Assembly (NCBI RefSeq): GCF_003797125.1
Contig: NZ_RKKE01000002.1
Coordinates: forward strand, 35,561 to 99,560
DNA: 64,000 bases
DNA from: Shewanella frigidimarina
GTDB lineage: Bacteria > Pseudomonadota > Gammaproteobacteria > Enterobacterales > Shewanellaceae
Direction: 5' to 3'
Under the pieces are notes generated by a model, which did not search any database, was not told the origin of the DNA, and saw nothing but the letters and a program-made list of their open reading frames with translations. The position numbers and the translations under genes were made by a program. This document shows positions 37,404 to 46,504 of the stretch, one piece after another (the stretch's first letter is position 1; every line of letters begins with the position of its first letter).

Positions 37404-38243
37404 ATGAAACTAAATACAATTGATTACTTAGCACCAGATAGCGCTGAGCGCTTTGTTGAATCACTTCGTGAAACAGGTTTTGGGGTACTATCGAATCACC
37501 CTATTCAAAAGCAACTTGTCGAAGATATTTATAAAGAGTGGTACAACTTCTTTCAGTCTGAACAAAAACATGACTTTTTGTTCAAGTCTGAAACACACGA
37601 TGGATTTTTCCCTGCATCGATTTCTGAAACAGCCAAAGGTAACAATGTAAAAGATATCAAAGAATATTATCATGTGTATCCTTGGGGCCGTATTCCTGAT
37701 TCACTTAAAGCCAATATTCTTGCATATTATGAACATGCCAACACCCTAGCAGCGGAATTACTCAGTTGGATTGAAAAATATACACCGGCAGATGTTGCGG
37801 AAAAATATTCTATTCCATTACCAGACATGATTGCTCAAAGCCAACAAACCTTGTTGCGGATTTTACATTATCCACCAATGAAAGGTGATGAAGAAATGGG
37901 CGCTATCCGTGCAGCAGCGCATGAGGACATTAACCTCATCACTATATTACCCGCAGCAAATGAACCTGGATTACAAGTGAAAACTAAAACAGGTGAATGG
38001 ATTGACGTACCTAGCGATTTTGGCAGTATCATTATTAACATCGGTGACATGCTGCAAGAAGCATCTGGTGGTTATTTCCCTTCAACTTCACACAGGGTAA
38101 TCAATCCTGAAGGGACAGACAAAACCAAATCACGGATTTCATTACCGCTGTTTTTGCACCCTAATCCAGAAGTAGTACTATCAGAGCGTTATACCGCAGA
38201 CAGCTATTTACAGGAAAGATTACGTGAATTAGGCGTTATTTAA
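37404..38243 (+). CDS. Isopenicillin N synthase-like 2-oxoglutarate/Fe(II) oxygenase
   Basis: Non-heme iron oxygenase of the IPNS/DIOX superfamily. The iron facial triad is visible as His173 and Asp175 (AAHEDINLIT) and His230 (STSHRVINP), and Arg244 in the KSRISLPLF motif should bind the cosubstrate. LRILHYPP is also typical. 279 aa, no signal peptide, alone with its own terminator. Such genes are widespread in gammaproteobacteria as housekeeping members of unknown substrate; nothing nearby suggests antibiotic synthesis. Confidence 0.82.
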   Translation: MKLNTIDYLAPDSAERFVESLRETGFGVLSNHPIQKQLVEDIYKEWYNFFQSEQKHDFLFKSETHDGFFPASISETAKGNNVKDIKEYYHVYPWGRIPDSLKANILAYYEHANTLAAELLSWIEKYTPADVAEKYSIPLPDMIAQSQQTLLRILHYPPMKGDEEMGAIRAAAHEDINLITILPAANEPGLQVKTKTGEWIDVPSDFGSIIINIGDMLQEASGGYFPSTSHRVINPEGTDKTKSRISLPLFLHPNPEVVLSERYTADSYLQERLRELGVI

Positions 38244-38272
38244 ACATTAATGCTTCATTTAACAATGATACT

Positions 38273-38296
38273 AAGCGCCTTCGGGCGCTTTTTTTA
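38273..38296 (+). terminator. Terminator after the oxygenase gene
   Basis: AAGCGCC and GGCGCTT pair around the stable loop TTCG and are followed by a run of seven T. Confidence 0.92.
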
Positions 38297-38373
38297 TGCA
38301 TTTAATCTGCTAACGAGGTAGAATATCACTTTTGTATTTATTGTATTTACTCTCCGGTTTATAAGGCAACATC

Positions 38374-39315
38374 ATGGCAATTCAGTGGTATCCAGGACAC
38401 ATGCACAAAGCACGTAAAGAGATCGAGGAGGCAATGCCTCAAGTGGATCTCGTTATTGAAGTGCTCGATGCACGTATTCCATACAGCAGTGAAAATCCGA
38501 TGGTGTCACAACTACGTGGTGATAAACCCTGCATTAAATTACTGAATAAATCTGATTTAGCCGATCCTAAGGTTACCGCCCAATGGATTGAATACCTAGA
38601 ACGTGAACAAGGCGTTCAGGCATCAGCAATCACAAGTTTACAACCCAGTATGGTAAAAAGCATTCCTGATCTTTGCCGTAAACTGGTGCCACACCGTGAC
38701 ATCATGGAAAAAGACATCCGCACCATGATCATGGGTATTCCTAACGTCGGTAAATCTACAATTATTAATACCTTAGCGGGTCGCACTATAGCTAAAACGG
38801 GTAATGAACCAGCAGTCACAAGACGTCAGCAACGTATTAACTTACGTAACGGAATCGTACTATCGGATACTCCAGGCATTTTATGGCCAAAAGTGGACAA
38901 TGAAGCCAGTAGCTATCGCCTTGCTGTCACCGGTGCAATTAAAGATACCGCTATGGAATACGAAGATGTGGCAATGTTTGCTGCTGGCTATTTCCTTGAA
39001 GCCTATCCTGACGAAATTTGTGAACGTTATAAACTTCAATCGCTACCAGCCAGTGATATCGAATTACTCGAAGCTATCAGTCGTTCTCGCGGAGCACTTC
39101 GCCCTGGCGCCCGAGTTGATTACCATAAAGTATCTGAACTATTACTACATGAATACCGCTCAGGGAAAATCGGACTTTTAAGCCTTGAAACTCCAGCGAT
39201 GGCTGAAGTAGAAAAAGAGGAAGTTGCACGTAAATTAGCAGAGAAAGAACTCATTAAACAGCAGAAAATAGAGCAAGAGAAACTTAAACGCTCCGGTAAA
39301 CGTTATAACGATTAA
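38374..39315 (+). CDS. rbgA: Ribosome-biogenesis GTPase YlqF/RbgA
   Basis: Circularly permuted GTPase that in Bacillus is needed for late 50S assembly. G4 (NKSDLAD) comes first, then G1 (GIPNVGKSTIIN) and G3 (DTPGILWP), the permuted order. The N-terminus IQWYPGHMHKARKEI and C-terminal ANTAR-like helical domain (LRPGARVDYHKVSELLLHEYRSGKIG) are characteristic of the YlqF family. 313 aa, ending in a Lys/Glu-rich helix. Function in gammaproteobacteria is less studied. Confidence 0.9.
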   Translation: MAIQWYPGHMHKARKEIEEAMPQVDLVIEVLDARIPYSSENPMVSQLRGDKPCIKLLNKSDLADPKVTAQWIEYLEREQGVQASAITSLQPSMVKSIPDLCRKLVPHRDIMEKDIRTMIMGIPNVGKSTIINTLAGRTIAKTGNEPAVTRRQQRINLRNGIVLSDTPGILWPKVDNEASSYRLAVTGAIKDTAMEYEDVAMFAAGYFLEAYPDEICERYKLQSLPASDIELLEAISRSRGALRPGARVDYHKVSELLLHEYRSGKIGLLSLETPAMAEVEKEEVARKLAEKELIKQQKIEQEKLKRSGKRYND

Positions 39316-39327
39316 GCCGAACAAAGT

Positions 39328-39356
39328 CTAGGTCGTCAACATCAATGACGGCCTAG
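39328..39356. repeat. Hairpin downstream of rbgA
   Basis: CTAGGTCGTCA and TGACGGCCTAG pair over 11 bp (one G-T pair) with a 7-base loop, 13 nt after the rbgA stop. No clear T-run follows, so it is at best a weak terminator. Confidence 0.5.
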
Positions 39357-39466
39357 CACTTATCATTCAGAGTGACCTATCATACGAAGTAGCCTGAATA
39401 AAGTAATCATAATTAAGTCGCCTAGATAAGTAGCTTAGTTAAATCCCTTAGTTAATTGATTATATT

Positions 39467-39952
39467 TCAACGATTAGCTAGTTTAATCGCCAATGCAGCT
39501 AAACTGCCTTCAAGTAAATCGATAACCATCTCAAATCCTCTTTCACCACCATAATATGGGTCAGGCACTTCTTCGACTAACGAATCACCATAGCTTAATA
39601 TCAACTGTAATTTATATCGTAAATGGGCAGGACACCTGTCTTTCAAATCAGTTAAATTGGCAAAGTCTGCCGCTAAAATTAAATCGAATCGTTCAAAGTC
39701 AGCGTCGATAACCTGCCGAGCTTTCATACCTGAAAAATCAAGTCCGCGCTTGTTGCCAGCAATAATACTGCGACTGTCCGGAGCATGCCCTTGATGATAG
39801 GCAATAGTCCCTGCAGAATCGATGTCGAGTTGAAGCGAGTGACGTTTCATTTGTTGCCTAAACACTGCCTCTGCCGTCGGCGAGCGGCAAATATTACCCA
39901 TACAGACAAACAACACCGAGCGAACATTTAAAAGATATTTATCATCGATCAT
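39467..39952 (-). CDS. Low-molecular-weight protein-tyrosine phosphatase
   Basis: Cytoplasmic phosphatase with the P-loop VCMGNICRSP: nucleophile Cys17 and Arg23. The acid/base aspartate is in the late motif VPDPYYGG. 161 aa, the usual length. It is not next to a BY-kinase or capsule cluster, so it is probably a housekeeping member rather than the Wzb/Etp type. The gene stands alone with a poorly defined promoter. Confidence 0.9.
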   Translation of the reverse strand: MIDDKYLLNVRSVLFVCMGNICRSPTAEAVFRQQMKRHSLQLDIDSAGTIAYHQGHAPDSRSIIAGNKRGLDFSGMKARQVIDADFERFDLILAADFANLTDLKDRCPAHLRYKLQLILSYGDSLVEEVPDPYYGGERGFEMVIDLLEGSLAALAIKLANR

Positions 39953-40120
39953 TGATAACCGCCATTATCACCAGTTTTATGTCATCACTTAATCATATTG
40001 CCGATACCTAAACTGGGGTTATGATCATTACCAATTGTAGTTCTACATTTAGTTTTACATTTAGTTTTACCATTAATTATACAATGATACGCAACGCAAC
40101 ATGCCAGCAATTTTGAAGCG

Positions 40121-40969
40121 TTATTGCGGGGATCTTTGTCGCAGAAAAGTAGCAAATCTTGGCGTCCCTTTTTGAGTTAAGCCTAAATATTGATAAGTAA
40201 TGGTAGAACCGACTAAAGGTGGATTTTCTCGTTGTTTATCGCTTAAACCACTGCCGATATTAAACACTATCCCCGCAGGTGTTTTTACAATTAACGCACC
40301 TAGCTTACCTCGATACTTACCCTTACCTTCTGTATGACCAATCACTACAGCTTCAGCGTCATATTTGGGTTTGAGCTTAACAATATACTCACTGCGGCCG
40401 ACTGCATAATGCGCTTGCTGATAATGTAACATCAATCCTTCACCACCAGCATTAACGATGGAATCAAGCAATGTAAACAGAGCTTCAGTTGAAGCCACTG
40501 GCTCCTGCTTAATGACCTGTAAATGTATGGAGGCCGTTTGTTCTGCCAACATTTTCATCGCTAAGTAGCGTTCAATAAAAGGGCCTGAATGCCGCGGTAA
40601 ATCAAACATCATAAACTTAACTTCCTGCCACTCTTTATCAGGTACTTGCTGACGTCGAACCAATGCTGAAATATCTTCGAAACGGTTATGACCTAACCAA
40701 AGTTCACCATCAATGGCAGTATCAGGAAAACCAAGGGTAAACGACGGAGGTAATGCCACTTTTCGGCCACTGCGAGTCAGCATGTTACTGCCATCCCAGT
40801 AGCCTCGAACACCATCAAGCTTCTCGCTGACTAAGTATTCAGTGACATCTATATCTTGTTGATATTTTGTTGCCAACTGAATAGGAGGTATTGATAACAC
40901 TTCACTCTTTATCGTAAAACAATGCAGTGAAATAATGACCAAAATAAAAAGATACGGTAGCTTACGCAT
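40121..40969 (-). CDS. Periplasmic ATP-dependent DNA ligase (Lig E type)
   Basis: Minimal ATP-dependent DNA ligase: adenylation domain with the lysine nucleophile Lys50 in EKLDGVRGYWDG, then ELWLGHNRFE, EGLMLHY, and KLKPKYDAEAVVIGHTEGKGKYRGKLGAL leading into an OB domain. No extra DNA-binding domains. A signal peptide (LPYLFILVIISLHCFTIKS) precedes it, so the enzyme should be exported to the periplasm. The ATG at 40969 has AAGGA six bases upstream; the earlier TTG in frame is rejected. Known homologues occur in Haemophilus, Neisseria, Vibrio and Shewanella. Confidence 0.9.
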   Translation of the reverse strand: MRKLPYLFILVIISLHCFTIKSEVLSIPPIQLATKYQQDIDVTEYLVSEKLDGVRGYWDGSNMLTRSGRKVALPPSFTLGFPDTAIDGELWLGHNRFEDISALVRRQQVPDKEWQEVKFMMFDLPRHSGPFIERYLAMKMLAEQTASIHLQVIKQEPVASTEALFTLLDSIVNAGGEGLMLHYQQAHYAVGRSEYIVKLKPKYDAEAVVIGHTEGKGKYRGKLGALIVKTPAGIVFNIGSGLSDKQRENPPLVGSTITYQYLGLTQKGTPRFATFLRQRSPQ

Positions 40970-41324
40970 ATGCAATCCTTGCTAAAAGTTAAATCCATTT
41001 AGTGTTTTTTCATTTTCGTTCAAAAGTTTATTTCAATATCTCGATGATTGTACTCTCTCGGCATCGAGCCACTTCCAAGTAAAACCTCTAAAATACTGCT
41101 ATAACGCCTATCATCTGTGGATGAATACGACTTTCACCTGTTTAAATGATTCTCAACCCTCTACAGTGTTAGGTGAGCGTAGTACAAACAGAATAATTAT
41201 CCATTCATTGGTAGGGCTTATATTGATATAAATCGCTGCATAATGAGGGCATATACCATCACAACAATAAATATTTGTTTTGTTCTACAGCACATCATAA
41301 GACCTAAATTACTGCTGGAAGCAT
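40970..41324. other. Intergenic region between ligE and dgkA
   Basis: Divergent promoters for the ligase and dgkA must lie here. I see no gene, strong hairpin, or recognisable operator in the 350 bases. Confidence 0.4.
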
Positions 41325-41750
41325 ATGAACGGAATGTTACAATCTACGGAATTAACATCAATAAAGATAATGAATAAAATGAAACCAGAGAACAATCATG
41401 GTCTAAAACGCGTGTTTCGAGCGACAGGGTTTTCTATGCAAGGTCTAAAGTCAGCGTGGAAAAATGAAGCGGCATTTAGACAAGAAACCGTGCTTGCTTG
41501 CCTAATGTTACCCATTGCTCTGCTACTCAATATAAGTAGTACTGAACGTATTTTGCTTATCATGACAGTATTAATTGTATTGATTGTAGAATTGCTGAAC
41601 TCCGCTATTGAAGCGGTAGTTGATCGGGTTGGTGATGAGATCCACCCACTTAGTGGTCAGGCAAAAGACATTGCTTCTGCAGCAGTCTTTCTCAGTTTAA
41701 TATTATGTGCAATCACTTGGGGCATCGTTATTTGGCCATTACTGTTTTAA
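41325..41750 (+). CDS. dgkA: Diacylglycerol kinase DgkA
   Basis: Small inner-membrane kinase that recycles diacylglycerol to phosphatidate. The catalytic/lipid signature is EAAFRQE, followed by VELLNSAIEAVVDRVGDE, and three transmembrane segments are visible. From the first ATG the chain is 141 aa; E. coli DgkA is 122 aa, and starts at ATG 41370 or 41379 would give about 125. None of the three has a strong ribosome binding site (GGAAG precedes the first), so the start is open. Convergent with hdfR. Confidence 0.9.
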   Translation: MNGMLQSTELTSIKIMNKMKPENNHGLKRVFRATGFSMQGLKSAWKNEAAFRQETVLACLMLPIALLLNISSTERILLIMTVLIVLIVELLNSAIEAVVDRVGDEIHPLSGQAKDIASAAVFLSLILCAITWGIVIWPLLF

Positions 41751-41767
41751 TAACGGCCAGACGAATA

Positions 41768-42622
41768 TCATTCAGTGTGCTTATCGGTTGTCAGAATTGA
41801 AATGGCTTGTTCAATATAAGCAAGTCTTTCATTTTCAGCCCAATAAGCAGCATACACATGTCTATGGATACATTTTGCATCATCCACGACATATAAGCTC
41901 CCGTTATCTAAATAAGGCTTTATGAGTGCTTCAGGCAAAAATGCACATCCACCGTTATTAAGTATAAAGTCCAATGCCATACGAGCAGAACTAGTGTGTA
42001 ATACCGGCAAAGGCAACATGGTAAAATCTTGGGCATGAGTGATATTAAAGGCGGTACCCCAGTCTACTTTTATATAAGGTAAAGTAGGTGTTTGTGTAAG
42101 CTTAACGCCTGCTTGTTTGGATACTAAATACAATTTTACTTCAGCAAGCTTAACTAATATGACTCCATCAAGCTTTGGAGGGTCAAAAGTAATCGCAATA
42201 TCTAAAGTTCGTTCAATAAGTTGGCGAGTCATCACCGTTGCAGGTAATACATCAGTTCTTAAAGCCACCCCTTCTAAGCCTAAATGTAATGGCTGCAAGA
42301 AACCTTGTAAAAAAGCATCCCAAATATTATCGCCAGCCGACAACGCTAACTGAGCACTGTGTTGCTGATTTAAAATAATATCTTGTTTTGCCCTTTCCCA
42401 AGCATTAAGCACTGCCTCAGCATGGCCGAGCATTCTTTCACCTGCAGGTGTTGGTTGAATATTATTACGTAAGCGTTCAAATAACTCTAAACCCAAAATA
42501 TTTTCTAACTGCTTTATCCTAAAACTGACAGCACTTCGAGTGAGGTATAGATTTTCAGCCGCCTTACCAAAGTGCCGAGTACGGGACACTTCTAAGAATG
42601 TTTTTAATAAATCTGTATCCAT
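41768..42622 (-). CDS. hdfR: LysR-type regulator HdfR
   Basis: Transcription regulator; in E. coli it represses flhDC. The N-terminal helix-turn-helix is TRHFGKAAENLYLTRSAVSFRIKQLENILGLELFER, followed by an effector-binding domain. 284 aa. Assignment rests on the sequence and on the divergent maoP (yifE) gene, the arrangement of E. coli. Its role in motility here is not shown by the sequence. Confidence 0.85.
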   Translation of the reverse strand: MDTDLLKTFLEVSRTRHFGKAAENLYLTRSAVSFRIKQLENILGLELFERLRNNIQPTPAGERMLGHAEAVLNAWERAKQDIILNQQHSAQLALSAGDNIWDAFLQGFLQPLHLGLEGVALRTDVLPATVMTRQLIERTLDIAITFDPPKLDGVILVKLAEVKLYLVSKQAGVKLTQTPTLPYIKVDWGTAFNITHAQDFTMLPLPVLHTSSARMALDFILNNGGCAFLPEALIKPYLDNGSLYVVDDAKCIHRHVYAAYWAENERLAYIEQAISILTTDKHTE

Positions 42623-42730
42623 AAAAATTCTTTACCATTAAGGACAAAATATTTTGATTTAAAAAATGATAATACTAGCCAATACTCCTGTTGCAAATCT
42701 TTATATCTCATAATCTAGAAGGTATTAGCC

Positions 42731-43159
42731 ATGTCTCAGCAATCATTTATCAATGCAAAACAAGGTATTGATGCTAACACCAATGGTCATAGCAACAGTT
42801 TTCAATCTACTAAACGCTTCTATGATGACGTGAATTTCCCAAAGGGATTTAAACGTTGTGGTGATTTTACCAATAAAGAAGCTGAGTTGCTTGAACAACA
42901 CGGTCAAGCAATGAAAAATTTAGCCAATGGTTCGCAGTTACCTTGTAATGTTGACGAAGACCAATTTGTTAACGTTTTACAGGGGAAAAAACCTGCATCA
43001 ACTCCAATGGAGTTATTGTGGTCTAAATATTGTCGTCTGGCAAAAGGCAAACCATTTTATGCTGTTGTTGGGACAATTCATGCACCTGCAAGCTCTAAAG
43101 TTGAAATTGAATTTGACGATGTAGAAGAAGATGCTTCAGACACCGATGAGTCAGAGTAA
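42731..43159 (+). CDS. maoP: Macrodomain Ori organisation protein MaoP (DUF413/YifE)
   Basis: In E. coli MaoP organises the Ori macrodomain together with the site maoS, located beside the gene. The DUF413 core is visible: FYDDVNFPKGFKRCGDFT, EAELLEQHGQAMKNL and LWSKYCRLAKGKPFYAVVG. 142 aa, with N-terminal and acidic C-terminal extensions compared with the 112-aa E. coli protein. The 108-bp hdfR-maoP gap is the place to look for maoS; I cannot identify the site from memory. Confidence 0.9.
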   Translation: MSQQSFINAKQGIDANTNGHSNSFQSTKRFYDDVNFPKGFKRCGDFTNKEAELLEQHGQAMKNLANGSQLPCNVDEDQFVNVLQGKKPASTPMELLWSKYCRLAKGKPFYAVVGTIHAPASSKVEIEFDDVEEDASDTDESE

Positions 43160-43221
43160 ACCATCTTTTAACTGCTAAAGTCGCCGCCCACAGAATTTAA
43201 CACTCCTGTAACACAAATGAT

Positions 43222-43253
43222 AAAAGTAGAGTCAACTTCCCGCTCTACTTTTT
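43222..43253 (+). terminator. Terminator after maoP
   Basis: AAAAGTAGAG and CTCTACTTTT form a 10-bp stem with an 11-base loop, followed by TTTCG. Located 63 nt after the maoP stop. Confidence 0.75.
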
Positions 43254-43605
43254 CGTTTTGTCACATATTTGTCACCCACCGCAATTCCGCCAATGCTCTG
43301 GCGCCTTTATACATAGCGACTCTTCACTAAAATGGTTGTTTTTACACCGTAGAGGTCAAGCTATTAACGAAAACTTGATTTAGCGCAATAATCCTATACA
43401 AATACTTCACAATTAGTAACAAAGTGTTAGTATATGCACTGAACAGTTTGTCGTTTTTATTTTAACTTAATGTTTATGACTGCGCATTTTGATAACCCTT
43501 ATTTTGGATATCTGCGTTGAATAGATTAGGTATTAAATTCGACAAAAGCATCATATGAAGACGCATATCCTGTGATATAGAAAAAATAATAAATGCGGAG
43601 TTTCA
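43254..43605. other. Upstream region of the outer-membrane protein gene
   Basis: No gene is visible in these 350 bases. They are AT-rich and end with GGAG before the ATG of the next gene; the promoter presumably lies close to 43,500. Confidence 0.4.
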
Positions 43606-44517
43606 ATGATAAGAACTTTTTTTTGTATAGTGTTATTGATATTAGGTACTCGAACTGCCTCGGCAGAGACGAACCTATCAACTAACGACTCAACAGTCTC
43701 CGACAAATATACTCTTGATGTCGGTATGTTTTATGCTAACTCCGATTCAAACTTCATCGTTACAAACCCTAAAACAGGTGGAACATTCCCAGTAGATTTT
43801 GAAGATGAACTTCTACTTGCTGAAGAGCAATACTTACCCTACTTTGAATTCACATTCTCTTTCAACCAACGCCATAATATTTATATTGATTGGAAGTCGT
43901 TAGATCGCAAAGCCGACACAGAAACGGTATCACAAGATTTTATTCTTGAAGATATTGATGGAAAAGACTACCTGATTGAAACTGGCGCTAAACTGAATAC
44001 CGAACTTAATATTGATATTCTGCGAATTGGTTATGGTTATGACATTTGGCAAGGAACTCATTACGCTGTTGGAGTATCCGTTGGTATACATACCATGTTT
44101 ATCGAAACCGCTTTTAAAGGCACTATCGGTATTTGTGTCCCAGATTCAACCTTAACCAGTTTATGCAGCAATGCAGTTGCCACACCAGAAGTTATCGACG
44201 ACACTCTAACGGCACCTCTTCCAGACATTGGTCTTTACGGCTCCTACGAGTTTTATCCTGGTTGGACATTTGATGCTCACGCCCAGTATTTTGCTATCAA
44301 ATATGATGATGTAGATGGATCACTGATCGATATCCGCTTAGGTGTTGAAGCTAAAATTTGTGATAATTGGTCATTAAAACTGGCTTACAACTATTATGAT
44401 GTCGATGTCACTATCGAAAAAACACGTAATGTCGGTAATATTGAGCAACGTACCTTTGATTACAACATAAACTACAGCTTTACTGGCCCAATGTTTGCGG
44501 TCTCTTACGTTTTTTAA
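43606..44517 (+). CDS. Outer-membrane beta-barrel protein of unknown function
   Basis: Signal peptide ending TASA, then a mature chain of about 283 residues made of alternating short amphipathic strands: YTLDVGMFYANSD, YLPYFEFTFSFNQRHNIYIDWKSL, ELNIDILRIGYGYDI and a C-terminal FAVSYVF whose last residue is Phe, the outer-membrane targeting signature. Strand number suggests an 8- to 12-strand barrel. Two cysteines in one loop (GICVPDSTLTSLCSNA) could form a disulfide. I do not recognise a family. It is monocistronic, with a strong terminator. Confidence 0.72.
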   Translation: MIRTFFCIVLLILGTRTASAETNLSTNDSTVSDKYTLDVGMFYANSDSNFIVTNPKTGGTFPVDFEDELLLAEEQYLPYFEFTFSFNQRHNIYIDWKSLDRKADTETVSQDFILEDIDGKDYLIETGAKLNTELNIDILRIGYGYDIWQGTHYAVGVSVGIHTMFIETAFKGTIGICVPDSTLTSLCSNAVATPEVIDDTLTAPLPDIGLYGSYEFYPGWTFDAHAQYFAIKYDDVDGSLIDIRLGVEAKICDNWSLKLAYNYYDVDVTIEKTRNVGNIEQRTFDYNINYSFTGPMFAVSYVF

Positions 44518-44533
44518 TATGATTCAAGTCACT

Positions 44534-44559
44534 AAAAAAGCATCTTCGGATGCTTTTTT
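44534..44559 (+). terminator. Terminator after the barrel gene
   Basis: AAAAAAGCATC and GATGCTTTTTT pair around the loop TTCG, immediately downstream of the stop. Confidence 0.93.
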
Positions 44560-44670
44560 GTTATTTGTATCACTATAATATCATGGTGCAAAACCTGCTA
44601 TTATTGTTATATTTACTTCAATTGTAGATTTTTTCAAAGTCTTTCCTTAGCCCGGATCATGAGGCACTTA

Positions 44671-45696
44671 ATGTCGAACACACTACTGCAAACCGCTGCA
44701 GCCAATTTGAAAAAAGCTGTTCCGTTAATGTTAAAATATAGAATACCCACAACGCCAACAAACTACGCGCTTTGGTATGCTTACGTGGGTGAACAAAACC
44801 CGTTACTCAATCAAGAATTAGATACAGCAGTCAAACAACATCAAACCTGTTCACCTGTGACCAGCGAATTATTATATCGTAAACATGTGGCTGACCCGGT
44901 TGAGCTTGATGTGCGAGACATGCGTAAAAATCTTGATGCGATGGTATGTGAATTATCTCAGTCACTCAAAGATACTAATTTGGACACTGAGACATTTCAA
45001 AATCAAATTGATAAAGATTTTAAGAAATTAAGCGACCTCGAAAATCAAGGTTTCTCGTTAGAGCAAGTGATTGGTATTGTAAGAAATATCGTTAAAGAAT
45101 CTTCCAGCATCCGTTCTAGCACCGTGAGTTTTACCGAACAACTCCAAAAAGCTCAATCAGAAATCGATACTCTCAAAACTCGTTTAGCTGAATCTGAAAA
45201 AGACATGCTATTTGACGCCCTAACCAATGTGTTAAATCGCCGTGCATTTAACACTGACATTGAAGCGCAAATTGGCTCAGCTCCTGCGGGTACCTGCATG
45301 ATTTTAATTGATATTGATCACTTTAAAACCTTCAACGATAATTTTGGCCATCAACTTGGCGATTTAGTCCTAAAAACCGTTGCCAAGCGTATCCAAGAAG
45401 CCTGTCGTGACGGCATTAAACTGTATCGTTTTGGTGGTGAAGAGTTCGCTATTATTGTACCAAGTAGTCAGTTTAGAGTTGCCAGACAATTAGCTGAAGG
45501 CATTCGCAGAGCGCTCGAAAAACTCAGCGTCAAAGACAGACGCAGTGACAAGGTTATTGACTCAATAACTGCATCTTTTGGTGTTGCTGAATGGAAAGCT
45601 AAACAAAGTGTATCTCAATTAATTGAAGCAACTGATAAGTTACTGTACGAAGCAAAACGCCTCGGTCGTAATAGAGTGATGCCAATCGCAAACTAA
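44671..45696 (+). CDS. GGDEF-domain diguanylate cyclase
   Basis: Cytoplasmic enzyme likely to make c-di-GMP. The C-terminal GGDEF domain (about residues 175-335) has the active motif GGEEF, the DALTNVLNRRAF entry and IDIDHFKTFNDNFGHQLGD. A coiled-coil stalk (about 120-180) leads to an N-terminal helical region of the DgcA/VdcA kind without membrane segments. No canonical inhibitory RxxD site is found five residues before GGEEF, so product inhibition may be absent. ATG at 44671 has GAGG spaced correctly; the ATG at 44659 does not. 341 aa. Confidence 0.9.
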   Translation: MSNTLLQTAAANLKKAVPLMLKYRIPTTPTNYALWYAYVGEQNPLLNQELDTAVKQHQTCSPVTSELLYRKHVADPVELDVRDMRKNLDAMVCELSQSLKDTNLDTETFQNQIDKDFKKLSDLENQGFSLEQVIGIVRNIVKESSSIRSSTVSFTEQLQKAQSEIDTLKTRLAESEKDMLFDALTNVLNRRAFNTDIEAQIGSAPAGTCMILIDIDHFKTFNDNFGHQLGDLVLKTVAKRIQEACRDGIKLYRFGGEEFAIIVPSSQFRVARQLAEGIRRALEKLSVKDRRSDKVIDSITASFGVAEWKAKQSVSQLIEATDKLLYEAKRLGRNRVMPIAN

Positions 45697-45753
45697 CCAT
45701 TCTGATAATATCAATTGATTGTTCGCCCAATTTTTACCTGCCCATGCTGAAAG

Positions 45754-46500
45754 CTAACAGCAGGAAAAATTGGGCTGAATATTTTTTGATATTGCGGGTA
45801 ATTGCAGATAAACAGCAGCATTCTCAGCTGTTGCTGCCGTTAAATGAGGCACGTAACCTAAAAATGGTGCCTGCATCATCTGCTGTAAGCTGTTGAGGTT
45901 GTCGTCAATAAAAGCCATCTCAGCATCGACTTGATTCGCCACCCACCCCGCTATCGTTAATCCGTCAGCCAATATAGCCTCTTGAGTTAACAACGCATGG
46001 TTTAAACAACCTAGCTTCATGCCAACCACTAAAATAACCTCTATCTTTGGCTTCTTTTTTGGGTTTTGAATTTGTTGTGCTTGTTGCAGTTTAGTCTGCA
46101 ATAATTTGACAGTATCAGATAAATACTCACCATTACCAAACGGTAAGCGCCAGCCACCAGCACCTTCTATCAAGGCAAAATCTGCTTCTAACATCGCGGG
46201 GTTGTACATAGTATCAAGGACACTTTGAGCCGTTAATGTTCGATTAATTTGCTTGGCGGCAATGTGCGGCGCAATAGCGGGTTCAAAACTAATAGGATTA
46301 ACCATTGTATAAGGCAAGTTCATATTCGACTGCGCCATTAGCATCATCGCGTCGCTATTGCGTAAGCCATCCTCGGTTACGTCACAACCAGATGCAATGG
46401 GTTTAAAGCCGCATTTATGGCCTTGAGCCTTTGATAGTAATGCTGCCGAAACTAATGTTTTGCCGCTGTCGGTATCTGTTCCTGTCACAAAGTACAACAT
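45754..46500 (-). CDS. bioD: Dethiobiotin synthetase
   Basis: Converts 7,8-diaminopelargonic acid to dethiobiotin with CO2 and ATP. P-loop GTDTDSGKT, then KPIASGC and EGAGGWRLP are family motifs. ATG at 46500, preceded by GAGG, overlaps nothing and starts 4 nt after the bioC stop; upstream extension is excluded. 248 aa, a little longer than the usual 225, owing to a Gln/Lys-rich insert (QQAQQIQNPKKKPK). Last gene of bioBFCD. Confidence 0.94.
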   Translation of the reverse strand: MLYFVTGTDTDSGKTLVSAALLSKAQGHKCGFKPIASGCDVTEDGLRNSDAMMLMAQSNMNLPYTMVNPISFEPAIAPHIAAKQINRTLTAQSVLDTMYNPAMLEADFALIEGAGGWRLPFGNGEYLSDTVKLLQTKLQQAQQIQNPKKKPKIEVILVVGMKLGCLNHALLTQEAILADGLTIAGWVANQVDAEMAFIDDNLNSLQQMMQAPFLGYVPHLTAATAENAAVYLQLPAISKNIQPNFSCC

Positions 46501-46504
46501 CGTT

